This document shows, piece after piece, positions 33,522 to 42,425 of a DNA stretch of 64,000 bases. How positions within the stretch are numbered: position 1 is the stretch's first letter; each line of letters begins with the position of its first letter. The position numbers and the translations under genes were made by a program. Origin of the DNA: Nitrospirota bacterium (GTDB lineage Bacteria; Nitrospirota; Nitrospiria; Nitrospirales; Nitrospiraceae); assembly GCA_030684575.1 (NCBI GenBank), contig JAUXVD010000016.1, forward strand, positions 62,001-126,000. The letters run 5' to 3'. The notes under the pieces were generated by a model. That model saw only the letters and a program-made list of their open reading frames with translations. It was not told where the DNA came from and made no database searches.

Positions 33522-35942
33522 TTAGGCTTTGTGGCCCGATGGCTGCCCGGTATGTTCCAGAATTGACGTGAGTAAGGCCTGCTTTTTCAGAGGTTTCGTG
33601 AGATGAGCCATGCATCCAACCGCCAGACTTTTCTCGAGATCCTCTTTGAAGGCATTTGCAGTGAATGCCACGATCGGGGTCGGGACCCGTTGTTGTTCAC
33701 ATTCCCATTGACGAATGGCTTCCGTGGCTTGATAGCCGTCCATGACCGGCATCTGGATGTCCATGAAGACCAGGTCATAGGTGCCGGTGCGAAACTTTTT
33801 CAGCGCGACCGCGCCGTTTTCCGCCATGTCCAACTGGTAGGGAGTCTCTTTTAAGAACAGCGCCACTACATCGCGATTGTCCTCCAAGTCCTCGGCGAGC
33901 AGGATGCGGAGCGGGCGAAGGTCGGTGGGGCTTGGCTGAGCCGTCGGCTCCGGCGCGGGAGGTGCCCCCACCTTCGCTGCGGGATTCAGCGCTTCCGCAA
34001 GCGAGGTCAATAGCCGTGCTCGGCTGATGGGCTTGTGGACATAGCTGGCGATTCCCACTGCGCGGGCGCGGAGGGCAGAGTTGCCACGCATATCCGAGGC
34101 ATGCATGACCAAGGGAAGTGTTGTGAATTCAGGCCTAGAGCGAATGGCCTGGGCAAGCTCGAGTCCATTCATGCCCGGCATATGAAAGTCCAGGACCGCG
34201 AGCTGAAACGGCTCGCCTCGACGCCGGGCGTCGTCCAATACGGCCAGTGCAGTCAGCCCATCCTGGGCTTCGCTCAGGATGACCCCCATGCGCGTGAGGA
34301 ACTCGCGGACGATCATCCGATTAGTCTCATTGTCATCCACAATGAGCATTCGGCATCCCTGCAGGACGAGGACGGGTTGCTCGGACATCGTTGCGAGCCC
34401 GGGTACTGTGGCCATACGTAGGACGAATGACAGTGTGCTGCCATGCCCTTCCATACTGATGACCTCGATGTGACTGCCCATCAGTTCTACAATCCGTTTG
34501 GAAATGTTCAGCCCGAGCCCGGTGCCGCCATACTTTCGTGTGGTGGAGGAATCGACTTGAGTAAAGCTGTCGAAGATGGTTTGGATTTTGTCAGCGGGGA
34601 TGCCGATCCCCGTGTCGGAGACCGAGACGCGGAGTGTGGTGAAGCCGGCCTCGTTCCCGATGGGGTCGATACGCATGATGATTTCGCCACGCTCCGTAAA
34701 CTTGATGGCGTTTCCCACGAGATTCACGAGCACCTGGCGCAGGCGTGTCGGATCACCCATGACATAGGGCGGCACATCAGGATGCACAAAGGCCACGAGT
34801 TCGAGCGCCTTGGCGTTGGCCCGCACGGACATCAGCTCTGCGGTCTTGTCCACAAGGTCAGCGAGATTGAATGGCACCGATTCCATTTCTAGATGGCCGG
34901 TTTCTATTTTTGTCAGGTCAAGAATATCGTTGATCAAGTCGGTGAGGCTTGTGGCTGCTCGGCTGAATCGCCGCACATATTCCTGCTGTTCGGTGGTGAG
35001 GGTGGTTTCTTGAAGTAGATCGGCCATGCCGATGATGGCATTCATCGGGGTTCGAATCTCATGGCTCATTGAAGCCAGGAATTCGCTTTTGGCCTGTGTA
35101 GCCTCAATGGCACGCGTGTGAGCCTTCGCCAACTCAAGATTTCGGTGCTCCATTTCTATGGCCGCCTGCTGCAGCGTGGCCTCCGTTCTTTTTCGCTCGG
35201 TGATATTGACGATGGAGGCGAGCACCTGTGTGCCGTTCGACGTTTCGATCGGATTGAGACCCAGTTCGACCGGGAACTCGGTCCCGTCCTTGTGGAGGCC
35301 GAAGAGGTCACGACCGGCGCCCATGACGCGAGTGGTTGGATTCTGGAAGAACGTGGTGCGCAGGTGTGGATGCTGGGACCGGAACCGGTTCGGAATAAGC
35401 TGTTCCACAGGTTGGCCCAAGAGCTCTTCACGGCGATAGCCGAAGAGCTGTTCGATCTGGGCATTGACTAGGAGGAGCGTGCCACTCTGGTTTACGATCA
35501 ACATGCCGTTGGGTGCCGACTCCACGATCTGGTTCTGACTGTTGGCCAGGAGGATCTTGTCTTCTTCGATTTGACGGACCTTGGCAAGGTGGTTTTTGAA
35601 CAGCTCAACCATCATCATGGCGATGACGAGTAAGAAGATCGTGAGGCATCGATTGATGAAAGCATATCTGCTGTCTTCTCCAGGAGGGGAGAGGATATAG
35701 CCCGCAATGACCAGACCTATCGTGACTATCCCGATGAGCCTTGCGGTTCTATGATCGCGAGTCCCCACGGCGAGGGCCACCGGGAGGAGATACAGCACCG
35801 GAATAGCTACGCCCAAGGGGGTGATAGTTTCGATCATGAGGATCGTGAAGCAGAGGCCGCCGATAGTCCACGAGAGCCATTGAGGAGCAGCCGCGCGGGG
35901 TTTCAGCAACGTTTGGTACAGATACCGTTCCAGTAGTTTCAC
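33522..35942 (-). CDS. Hybrid sensor histidine kinase with two receiver domains
   Basis: 806 residues, GTG start overlapping the GAF gene stop (GTGA). Four hydrophobic helices (about 25-115) form a small membrane sensor region. A PAS domain follows (about 135-250), then the HisKA box SHEIRTPM with His294, the HATPase (N at NLVGNAIKF, G1 at DTGIGIP, G2 at GTGLGL), receiver 1 (Asp585 in AVLDFHMPGMNG) and receiver 2 (Asp728 in FMDIQMPVMDG). The layout matches BarA/TorS-like kinases but without a C-terminal Hpt, which is supplied by the next gene. Confidence 0.92.
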   Translation of the reverse strand: MKLLERYLYQTLLKPRAAAPQWLSWTIGGLCFTILMIETITPLGVAIPVLYLLPVALAVGTRDHRTARLIGIVTIGLVIAGYILSPPGEDSRYAFINRCLTIFLLVIAMMMVELFKNHLAKVRQIEEDKILLANSQNQIVESAPNGMLIVNQSGTLLLVNAQIEQLFGYRREELLGQPVEQLIPNRFRSQHPHLRTTFFQNPTTRVMGAGRDLFGLHKDGTEFPVELGLNPIETSNGTQVLASIVNITERKRTEATLQQAAIEMEHRNLELAKAHTRAIEATQAKSEFLASMSHEIRTPMNAIIGMADLLQETTLTTEQQEYVRRFSRAATSLTDLINDILDLTKIETGHLEMESVPFNLADLVDKTAELMSVRANAKALELVAFVHPDVPPYVMGDPTRLRQVLVNLVGNAIKFTERGEIIMRIDPIGNEAGFTTLRVSVSDTGIGIPADKIQTIFDSFTQVDSSTTRKYGGTGLGLNISKRIVELMGSHIEVISMEGHGSTLSFVLRMATVPGLATMSEQPVLVLQGCRMLIVDDNETNRMIVREFLTRMGVILSEAQDGLTALAVLDDARRRGEPFQLAVLDFHMPGMNGLELAQAIRSRPEFTTLPLVMHASDMRGNSALRARAVGIASYVHKPISRARLLTSLAEALNPAAKVGAPPAPEPTAQPSPTDLRPLRILLAEDLEDNRDVVALFLKETPYQLDMAENGAVALKKFRTGTYDLVFMDIQMPVMDGYQATEAIRQWECEQQRVPTPIVAFTANAFKEDLEKSLAVGCMAHLTKPLKKQALLTSILEHTGQPSGHKA

Positions 35943-36418
35943 GGCCTGCCCCTCAGATCGGTCAGTGCCTGTCCTTGTTCGTCGGTGAATTGCCGTGGGC
36001 TGCAGTCAATGACGCTGAATGTCCTCAGGGCATGCTTTTCGGGGGTGTTCGGCAGAGTTCCAGCGTACAAGCGGATGAAGGGATTCTCGGTGACCAATGG
36101 GTTGATAGCCATGCGAGAGTCTGCCAGCGTATTAGGTAGGTCAAGGATCGTGCGCGGGAGCATGGCATGGGCGCAACAGGTGAGCCCGCGTGAGGCCTCG
36201 TACATTGTCGCTTCGACCTTCGCCTTGAACCATTGCCGAGTGAGGTCGATGAGACGCACTGATGCGATGGATATGCCACAGATTTGCGAGGTAAGACGGA
36301 TCAGCTCTTCGAGGGCTTCTTCGGGAACCGTGTCGAGGATCTTATCAGTATGCAGCGCCTTGAGGCGGGCCGATTCGTTTTGCGGGAGGGGAGCAACTTC
36401 CATGAGGGACCTCACCAT
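35939..36418 (-). CDS. GAF domain protein
   Basis: 159 residues; ATG 36403 with GAGG upstream is an alternative start. It is one GAF domain of the type often fused to kinases (RLKALHTDKILDTVPEEALEELIRLTSQ, RGLTCCAHAML, NPLVTENPFIRLYAG, FSVIDCSPRQFTDEQ). The gene overlaps the kinase by four bases, so it looks like a detached sensor module that works with it. Ligand unknown; CC in the helix before the pocket is notable. Confidence 0.8.
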   Translation of the reverse strand: MVRSLMEVAPLPQNESARLKALHTDKILDTVPEEALEELIRLTSQICGISIASVRLIDLTRQWFKAKVEATMYEASRGLTCCAHAMLPRTILDLPNTLADSRMAINPLVTENPFIRLYAGTLPNTPEKHALRTFSVIDCSPRQFTDEQGQALTDLRGRP

Positions 36419-36794
36419 ACTTCTTTTGTGCGGTCACCGTTAGCCCAGCACGGTATCCTCTATTTGCCGGTCTCAATGGGGCAGAATGCTAGGGGTAGTT
36501 TCTAGCGCCTTGAGGGGGGGAGGGATGCCAGATGATAGTACCCCTTACATCCTTCTTTCGGTTGAGAGCCTGGTTTACTTGAGTACCCACTGGAGGAAGA
36601 CGGCCGTGTGAGCGGTGAGCGAGGCAGGATGTCCAGCAATCCACGCTGCGGAGAGCCAAAACTGGGGTATTCTATGTTGTTGCACCTCTGTTCCACCGGG
36701 CGGGAACCGATGGATCCCAGCGAGTCTTTCCAGTAGACTTGCCCCGGAGCGGATCGCCTTACAATAATGGGTTCTCATCTCAGTCACGAGCTTC
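36419..36794. other. Intergenic region between divergent genes
   Basis: It separates the GAF/kinase operon (minus) from trmL (plus). A short CAGGATGTCCAGCAATCC word near 36630 recalls the CAGGATGCTGAAAA-type element but is too short to call. I see no gene, RNA or clear promoter. Confidence 0.35.
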
Positions 36795-37256
36795 ATGTTT
36801 GACGTCATTCTCTACCAACCGGAAATTCCTCCAAACACCGGCAACATCATTCGGCTCTGTGCCAATACTGGCGCAAGATTGCATTTGGTAAAACCTCTTG
36901 GGTTTACGCTGGAGGATAAGCAATTACTGCGAGCGGGACTGGACTATCACGAATTTGCCACGCTCACGGTTCATGAGAGTTGGGAAGACTGTGCCGCATG
37001 CTTCAAGGATGGTCGTCTCTTTGCGGTTTCGACCAAGGGGACGCAGCAGTATGACTTGGTTGCCTTTCGCGCCGGCGATGCCTTTGTGTTCGGTCCGGAA
37101 AGCCGCGGGCTACCGGCCGAGATTCTAGGTTCGGTTCCCGTGCAACAATGTATTCGCGTGCCGATGGTGCCGGGTAACCGGAGCCTCAATCTCTCCAACG
37201 CTGTGGCGGTCGTGGTCTACGAAGCCTGGCGGCAGCTGGGATTTGGAAAGGGGTGA
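36795..37256 (+). CDS. trmL: tRNA (cytidine/uridine(34)-2'-O)-methyltransferase
   Basis: 153 residues, the full length of a minimal SPOUT enzyme. Motifs: PEIPPNTGNIIRLCANTG at the N-terminus, FGPESRGLP (motif 2), and the knotted C-terminus [26 protein letters not shown]. It methylates the ribose of the wobble base in tRNA-Leu isoacceptors using S-adenosylmethionine. A decayed second copy lies at about 39174. Confidence 0.92.
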   Translation: MFDVILYQPEIPPNTGNIIRLCANTGARLHLVKPLGFTLEDKQLLRAGLDYHEFATLTVHESWEDCAACFKDGRLFAVSTKGTQQYDLVAFRAGDAFVFGPESRGLPAEILGSVPVQQCIRVPMVPGNRSLNLSNAVAVVVYEAWRQLGFGKG

Positions 37257-37309
37257 GGAGCTGATCGCCGATAGTCGCTGCAGGAGAATCTGGACTCTCG
37301 TTGTTCCGG

Positions 37310-37600
37310 CTATTCGCTATGAGCCATTGGTTCCTCTAGGTCCCCCTCTTTGAGACAGTGCCCGAAGCCCTGTTGCTCGGCAATGTAGTAGGCATAGTGC
37401 AGGGCTGCGAGGTTGGCAATCCGTTCTTCTGCCTCGTCGCGCGTATCAGCATAGATGATCTGGATGTCATATCGCGCGGTGAGGGCATCAAGGAAATCGA
37501 TCAATTCAAATCTTATGATATTGATTGAGGCGACCTCCGGCTTTCTGATGGATCGCAGGTGCAGGGGGGAATCTATCGAGGCATGCAGATGCTGCTGTTC
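37310..37600 (-). pseudogene. 3' fragment of the DnaJ-domain gene
   Basis: The last 56 residues (IDFLDALTARYDIQIIYADT onward) are almost the same as the C-terminus of the DnaJ protein at 42426. Upstream, KAGGRLNQYHKI is also matched, but a one-base insertion (about 37511) shifts the frame. Beyond about 37600 the similarity fades and the J domain is absent. It is a truncated, frameshifted duplicate. Confidence 0.8.
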
Positions 37601-37809
37601 ATGTCAGGCTCTCTTGATTTCCGCGTCGATGGCGATAGGCACTCGTTCCTTCCACATTTGTGGTATTGCTGGTCGTCATCACAATCAGTGAAAATGTACT
37701 AGAGGTAGCCTGATTCGATAGTCAGGATGGGTAGTTTGTTTGTAGAGTGCGCGACGCCATTATCATTCATGAGAGATGACATTTTCCCTGCAGCAACCAA
37801 GGTGGATGT
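37601..37809. other. Intergenic region upstream of the CotH-family gene
   Basis: No gene is supported here. It contains the fading edge of the DnaJ-gene fragment and the upstream region of the CotH-family gene. Confidence 0.3.
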
Positions 37810-39096
37810 ATGACTCGATTCTATGTGTCGATTGTCGTGTGGTGTCTTGTTGCGGTGATCGGATGTGGCGCGAGCAACGAGGCGCCCTCCACCAGTTCGC
37901 CATCAGTGCAGGCGGCCGTAGCCGAGGCGCTGCCCATGTTGAGCATCTCAACCAACAGAGGGGTTGAGATAACAAGCAGAGAGGTCTACGAAGCCGGGCG
38001 CTACACCCTCACCAGCGAGAATGGGCAGCTCCTCATGGACAGCACACTGGAAATTCGTGGGCGTGGGCATTCCACCTGGGATTTGATGCCGAAAAAGCCG
38101 TATCGCCTCAAACTGACAAGCAGCACATCGTTATTGAGTATGCCGGCGAACAGACATTGGGTATTGCTCGCGAATTACTCGGACAAGACCTTGATGCGCA
38201 ACGACATTGCCTTCGAGCTTAGTCGTCGGATGGGGATGGAGTACACGCCTAGGAGCACGTATGTCGAATTGCAGTTGAACGGGGCCTACCGTGGTATCTA
38301 TCAATTAGTTGAGCATGTGCGGGTTGGGCCGAATAGGGTCAACATCCCAGAACTTAACGTTGGAGATACGGGGCCAGATGTGATTTCTGGTGGGTACCTG
38401 ATAGAGATTGACTCTCGCCGAGGCGAGGACTTTTGTATCGAGTCGGCGAGTTCGGCAATGACGTTTTGCCTGAGCAATCCAGACAAATTACTGGAGCCTG
38501 GATGGGGAGCGCAGCGTGCCTATATCGAGGGGTACATTGCTCAAACCGAGCAGGCGATTTTCTCCGGTCAATTCGCCGATCCGGGTGCAGGCTATGCAGC
38601 CTATCTCGATGTGGACTCAGCCATTACGTACTATCTCATCAATGAGGTTTTTAAGAACGTCGACGGCAATCTTCGACTGAGTACGTTCCTGTATAAGAAG
38701 CGCGACGGGAAGTTGACCTTTGGCCCTGTGTGGGATTTCGATCTCGCCATCGGCAATGTGAACTATGGTCACGCCGATTTGACAGATGGCTGGCATATCC
38801 GCTCTGCGCCCTGGTTCAGGAGGATGTTTGAGGATCCTGTGTTCGAAGGGAAGGTCAAAGTCCGTTGGGCTCAGTTGAAGGCAAACGGCGATCTCGACAG
38901 TCTGTTCACCTTTGCCGACCGTAGGGCTCAATGGCTGAGCAAGGTCCAAGTGAGAAACTTCCAAACGTGGGATATATTGGGCATCTATGTCTGGCCGAAT
39001 CGCGTGGTGACGGGTGCCTATGACCGCGAGGTGGTTGCGATGAAGGACTGGCTGCGTGAGAGGATCGCCTGGATGGATGCGCAGCTAAGCCTTTAG
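37810..39096 (+). CDS. CotH-family lipoprotein
   Basis: 428 residues. A lipoprotein signal ([12 protein letters not shown], Cys19) directs it to the envelope. The CotH kinase-like fold is shown by [63 protein letters not shown], and [12 protein letters not shown], the family's catalytic DFD-type segment. Family members phosphorylate proteins (spore coat CotH) and also occur as secreted proteins in non-spore-formers. No target is visible nearby. Confidence 0.87.
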   Translation: MTRFYVSIVVWCLVAVIGCGASNEAPSTSSPSVQAAVAEALPMLSISTNRGVEITSREVYEAGRYTLTSENGQLLMDSTLEIRGRGHSTWDLMPKKPYRLKLTSSTSLLSMPANRHWVLLANYSDKTLMRNDIAFELSRRMGMEYTPRSTYVELQLNGAYRGIYQLVEHVRVGPNRVNIPELNVGDTGPDVISGGYLIEIDSRRGEDFCIESASSAMTFCLSNPDKLLEPGWGAQRAYIEGYIAQTEQAIFSGQFADPGAGYAAYLDVDSAITYYLINEVFKNVDGNLRLSTFLYKKRDGKLTFGPVWDFDLAIGNVNYGHADLTDGWHIRSAPWFRRMFEDPVFEGKVKVRWAQLKANGDLDSLFTFADRRAQWLSKVQVRNFQTWDILGIYVWPNRVVTGAYDREVVAMKDWLRERIAWMDAQLSL

Positions 39097-39173
39097 CGGT
39101 CAGAGTTATTCGCAGGTGAGTGTTTCGTCTATTCGTCTTGAGGTTTGGGTCCCTCATACCCGAGTGCCCGCTA

Positions 39174-39468
39174 TTCTTGCGGTCATTCTCCACCAGACCC
39201 CTCTAAACACCGGCAACATCATATGGCTGTGCGCGAATACGGGCACAAGATTACATCTCGTGAAGCCTCTGGGCGTTACGCTGGTTGACTATGCCGCCGG
39301 CGATGCCTTTGTGTTCGGTCTGGAAAGCCGTGGGTTACCGGGTGAGATTTGGGGGGTGGCGAGCAACAGCGTACCCGCATCCCCATGGTCCCAGGGAACC
39401 GGAGCCGCAATCTTTCTGCCGCTGTGGCGGTGGTGGTCTACGAAGCCTGCGGCAGGCTGGTTTCGGAA
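39174..39468 (+). pseudogene. Decayed copy of trmL
   Basis: In one frame it reads [34 protein letters not shown] and then [18 protein letters not shown], matching TrmL with about 50 internal residues deleted. After about 39350 the match continues in another frame ([27 protein letters not shown]). An internal deletion plus a frameshift make it nonfunctional. Confidence 0.85.
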
Positions 39469-39535
39469 CGCATGCCTGACGCCGCCGGCCGTTATCCCTT
39501 TTCGTCACCCTTTGTGGCGATGACCGGACTCGCCA

Positions 39536-40786
39536 TCATCGGCTGGTTCGCACGGCTTTCACGATTTTCGCCCGCCTGACCTGTTCCAGGAAGCGGTCCG
39601 GCGGTAGGGACGGTGGGACGATTTCGACCGCTTGCCAGCCTCCGGTCAACGCGCCTTTGTGTCCCTGCATCTCGTTGACCCATTGATCGATGCTTTCCTG
39701 ACTGGTCCCCTCGCTGAACGTCACCCAAAACAAGAAGGGTTGTGGCTGGCCATTCGGGCGGACCTCGGCAACCTGCGGCGCTTGGGTTGCGTCGCCCTGG
39801 CGGGCGACGACTGGGTTGTCGCGGTCCGACACAGTGTTTTTCGATACCTCAATTCCGGCTGACTTCAGTCGTTTCTTCAGGTCCAGATTGTGTTGCTCCA
39901 GGTCGACCATTCCTTTGGAGAGCGTGTCGTTTGCCGTCATGAGGCTATGGATTTCAGCCTCGAGCTGTTGTTGCTCGGTCTGGGACTTGCTCATGAGCAG
40001 GTGCGCCATGCGCTGCACCTCACGGTCTGATCCGCTATGTCGTTTTTCTATCTCCTGCTTGACGGTGAGTACACTGGATGCCACCGTTTCCTGCGTCGAG
40101 GATAGCTTGGCCATGGATCGCTGCAGCTGTGTCATGCCCTGTTGTTGCGTCTGAATCGTGTCCACGGCTTTCGCCTGCAGCTGTGCGAGATCGGCCAATT
40201 GCTGTTTGAGCGTCGTGAGTTCAGCCAGCGGGGCCGCCAAGGGAGCGTCCGTCTGTGTCACGAGTGCCGGCGCCGTCCTGGAGACGAAACGTTCCGCCGC
40301 CAAGCCCACCACCATGATAGCCAACAGCGCATGAGTGAAGGCGAAGGCTCTCATGCCGGGAACGGCCGCAGTAGAGGGACCCGTGGTGGGGTTGGCGGTG
40401 AGGCCGGCCCACGTCTGCTGGACTCGATGCCAGAAGCTCAGCGTCGGGATGACTACGGCGCTGACCGATCCGCCCTGCTCGTTGTTATGGACTCGAAGCT
40501 CAATCGAATCGCCGGCGAGCGGAATGCGGCTGGTTCTGAAGCCGTCTTCGGGAGCGCAGAGACCGCCGAGTAGTATGCCGTCTTCCGTCCGGAGTTGGAC
40601 GGTGTTGATACGGGTATGGTTCTGCATGTGCAAGGTGGCGTCGGCTCCGGTGAGAAATCCGACGCGCCGCTGATTGACAAACACCTGGACCGTATCCGAT
40701 GAGTCGCAGGCAGATCGGCGCCGACCCTGCTTCAACGCCAGGAGGAGTTGTGTTCGATAATTGGTGAGCTCCCGATCTTGTTCCAT
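39536..40786 (-). CDS. Membrane protein with long coiled coil
   Basis: 416 residues, AAGGAG before the ATG. Residues about 33-115 look beta-rich (VQVFVNQRRVGFLTGADATL, then IELRVHNNEQGG). A single membrane helix lies near 148-168 (FTHALLAIMVVGLAAERF). A coiled coil extends from about 190 to 330 (LQAKAVDTIQTQQQGMTQLQ). The last 70 residues are a small domain (FLFWVTFSEGTSQESIDQWV). It is encoded 40 bases after the sigma-like gene and could be its membrane partner. No family recognised. Confidence 0.7.
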   Translation of the reverse strand: MEQDRELTNYRTQLLLALKQGRRRSACDSSDTVQVFVNQRRVGFLTGADATLHMQNHTRINTVQLRTEDGILLGGLCAPEDGFRTSRIPLAGDSIELRVHNNEQGGSVSAVVIPTLSFWHRVQQTWAGLTANPTTGPSTAAVPGMRAFAFTHALLAIMVVGLAAERFVSRTAPALVTQTDAPLAAPLAELTTLKQQLADLAQLQAKAVDTIQTQQQGMTQLQRSMAKLSSTQETVASSVLTVKQEIEKRHSGSDREVQRMAHLLMSKSQTEQQQLEAEIHSLMTANDTLSKGMVDLEQHNLDLKKRLKSAGIEVSKNTVSDRDNPVVARQGDATQAPQVAEVRPNGQPQPFLFWVTFSEGTSQESIDQWVNEMQGHKGALTGGWQAVEIVPPSLPPDRFLEQVRRAKIVKAVRTSR

Positions 40787-40826
40787 ACTCTCTCCTTGTG
40801 CCGTTCGGTCCCTCGTGGATGTCGCC

Positions 40827-41702
40827 TCAGGGCCGGACGCGCAGTTCCACTCGCGGCTTTTCTACGGTCGTTGTTGCGTTGCAACCGAGATCCCAGGCCG
40901 TTTGAATACAGTCCAGACACAGTGCAAGATGCCAGATCCGGTACTCACACCCGTAGCCCTGGACGAACATGTCCTCCCATTGGCTGCGGGAGAGGCAGGG
41001 ATAATGGTTCGGTTCGCTTTTCCGGTAGTGCGCCTGCGCGAACCGGACCATCCGATCAGCCTCGCTGTTGAATCGGTGAGGATGATGTTGCTGTTGGCTG
41101 ATGAGTTCGTGTAATTCCTCGCTGCTGATCCCCATCTCATCGACTGTCCGCTGCCAGCCGGATTCCCGCCACCGATGAAAGTTCTTATAGATCCGCTGGC
41201 TCTCCGATCCATTCAGGCCCATCATCGCGATGACCTCTCGAGGCCCTAATCCGTAGCAGTGATAGTAGAGGGCAATCAACGCATCACGGCTGATGGAGGC
41301 CCGTGCCACAAGCCCGTCGAGAAACCGGCCGAGGGGTGTAAGCAGGTCCGGATGGTAGCAAAACGGCTCGGGTCGGCTGTGTTGCTTGGCGACCAGCGAG
41401 TCCAAAAGGAACAGCGGCCGGCAGGGGAGTTCGCTCCGTCCGCAGACGAGAAACTGCTCGAGATATTCAGCCCCCCAGCGGAGGACGAATTTTTCATGCG
41501 CGACGTCGTCGTTCCACTGGCCGGTTTCGCGCAGGAATCTTTTCGTATAGGTAGACGCCCGATCCAATAGGATCGGCAATGCCTGAGATACGACCCGGTC
41601 GAAGTCCTCCGGCGTGGTCACGACCTCGTCGAGCCTTCCTGTTACCGATGGACGGTCTGGCATTGCCTGCTCTCTCGTGAGGATATGCCCTATAGCAGCC
41701 AT
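40827..41702 (-). CDS. Possible sigma-70-like DNA-binding protein
   Basis: 291 residues; ATG 41702 has GAGGG upstream, ATG 41663 is an alternative. Residues about 140-190 (SRDALIALYYHCYGLGPREV and IAMMGLNGSESQRIYKNFHR) resemble a region-4 helix-turn-helix of sigma factors. The N-terminal part (EDFDRVVSQALPILLDRAST) is helical, as in a region 2, but I cannot confirm it. The C-terminal part has paired cysteines (YGCEYRIWHLALCLDC). The downstream single-pass protein would fit an anti-sigma role. This is a tentative reading. Confidence 0.5.
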   Translation of the reverse strand: MAAIGHILTREQAMPDRPSVTGRLDEVVTTPEDFDRVVSQALPILLDRASTYTKRFLRETGQWNDDVAHEKFVLRWGAEYLEQFLVCGRSELPCRPLFLLDSLVAKQHSRPEPFCYHPDLLTPLGRFLDGLVARASISRDALIALYYHCYGLGPREVIAMMGLNGSESQRIYKNFHRWRESGWQRTVDEMGISSEELHELISQQQHHPHRFNSEADRMVRFAQAHYRKSEPNHYPCLSRSQWEDMFVQGYGCEYRIWHLALCLDCIQTAWDLGCNATTTVEKPRVELRVRP

Positions 41703-41875
41703 GTGTATTGTCCCTCTGAATTGGTTACCCGCGCATTGGATAAATCCTGTCCATGGTCAGCCGATTTGTCCGTTGTGCCGGTCGTGTCATGCTTGGTAGA
41801 TGTAAAAGTAAGCCTTGCATAGGGCAGGGTCGACTCGTGTTTTTCTTATCATCATACTTATATTTGGAGGTTCTT

Positions 41876-42100
41876 ATGAAAAAGGCAAGCGGGTTTCTGG
41901 CGTTGATGGCATTCCTCAGCTTCGGCACGATGTCCACCGTGGCGTTTGCTGATGGGGATAAGAAGGAAGAGCAGAAGGATAAAGGCGGCCACGTGGTGAT
42001 GTTGAGCGACGATAAGAAGGAAGAGAAGAAGGACAAGGATGGCCACGTGGTGTTCAGCGACGACAAGAAGGATGAGAAGAAGGATTCGGCCGGCAAGTAA
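41876..42100 (+). CDS. Small exported protein with charged repeats
   Basis: 74 residues from ATG 41876, eight bases after TGGAGG. A signal peptide (FLALMAFLSFGTMSTVAFA) leaves a mature part of about 50 residues made of two and a half repeats of DDKKEEKKDKDGHVVFS type. The mature protein is almost all Lys, Asp and Glu with HVV cores. A strong terminator-like hairpin follows. Function unknown; an ion- or polymer-binding periplasmic peptide is conceivable. Confidence 0.7.
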   Translation: MKKASGFLALMAFLSFGTMSTVAFADGDKKEEQKDKGGHVVMLSDDKKEEKKDKDGHVVFSDDKKDEKKDSAGK

Positions 42101-42111
42101 GCCGGTGCATA

Positions 42112-42136
42112 GGGGCGCGGCTGATCGCCGCGCCCC
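42112..42136 (+). terminator. Terminator-like hairpin after the small exported protein
   Basis: GGGGCGCGGC and GCCGCGCCCC form a perfect ten-base stem with a five-base loop (TGATC), 11 bases after the stop codon. The downstream bases are not T-rich, so it may need Rho or act as an RNA-stabilising hairpin. Confidence 0.6.
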
Positions 42137-42425
42137 ACTCTCTCGCTGTGACCGTGCTTCGTCATGGTGGCAATCAACTCATCTGCCGGGAGAAATTGGT
42201 TTCCTGAATACCGTAATCTTACCCAACCATGATGGTTCATGGCTAGTACCAGCCGTCCTTCCTGCCCGTCCAGCTCCGCAGTCATGACCGTCTTCCCTGA
42301 GTGACGGTGGCTTGCTGGTCCAGCATCTTCGACCTGAGCGGAATAGCTATGGAACCTGTCAGGCAACAGTCCCGGTATACCTAGTTCGCAACCCGCTGCA
42401 TCAGCGAAGTAACGGACAGAGGCAC
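42137..42425. other. Stretch without a supported gene
   Basis: A minus-strand frame starting at 42366 reads TAELDGQEGRLVLAMNHHGW and is somewhat protein-like, but it has no good start signal and runs into the hairpin and the antisense of the small exported gene. It may be a gene remnant. Nothing else is seen. Confidence 0.3.

Noticed and set aside
35030-35060. A GGTTCGAATC word suggesting a tRNA T-arm
   Set aside because: It lies within the SHEIRTPM codons of the hybrid kinase, and no acceptor or anticodon stem surrounds it.
41725-42366. A 213-codon open frame on the minus strand over the small charged protein
   Set aside because: Most of it is antisense to the repeats of the exported charged protein and crosses the hairpin; only its first part is faintly protein-like.
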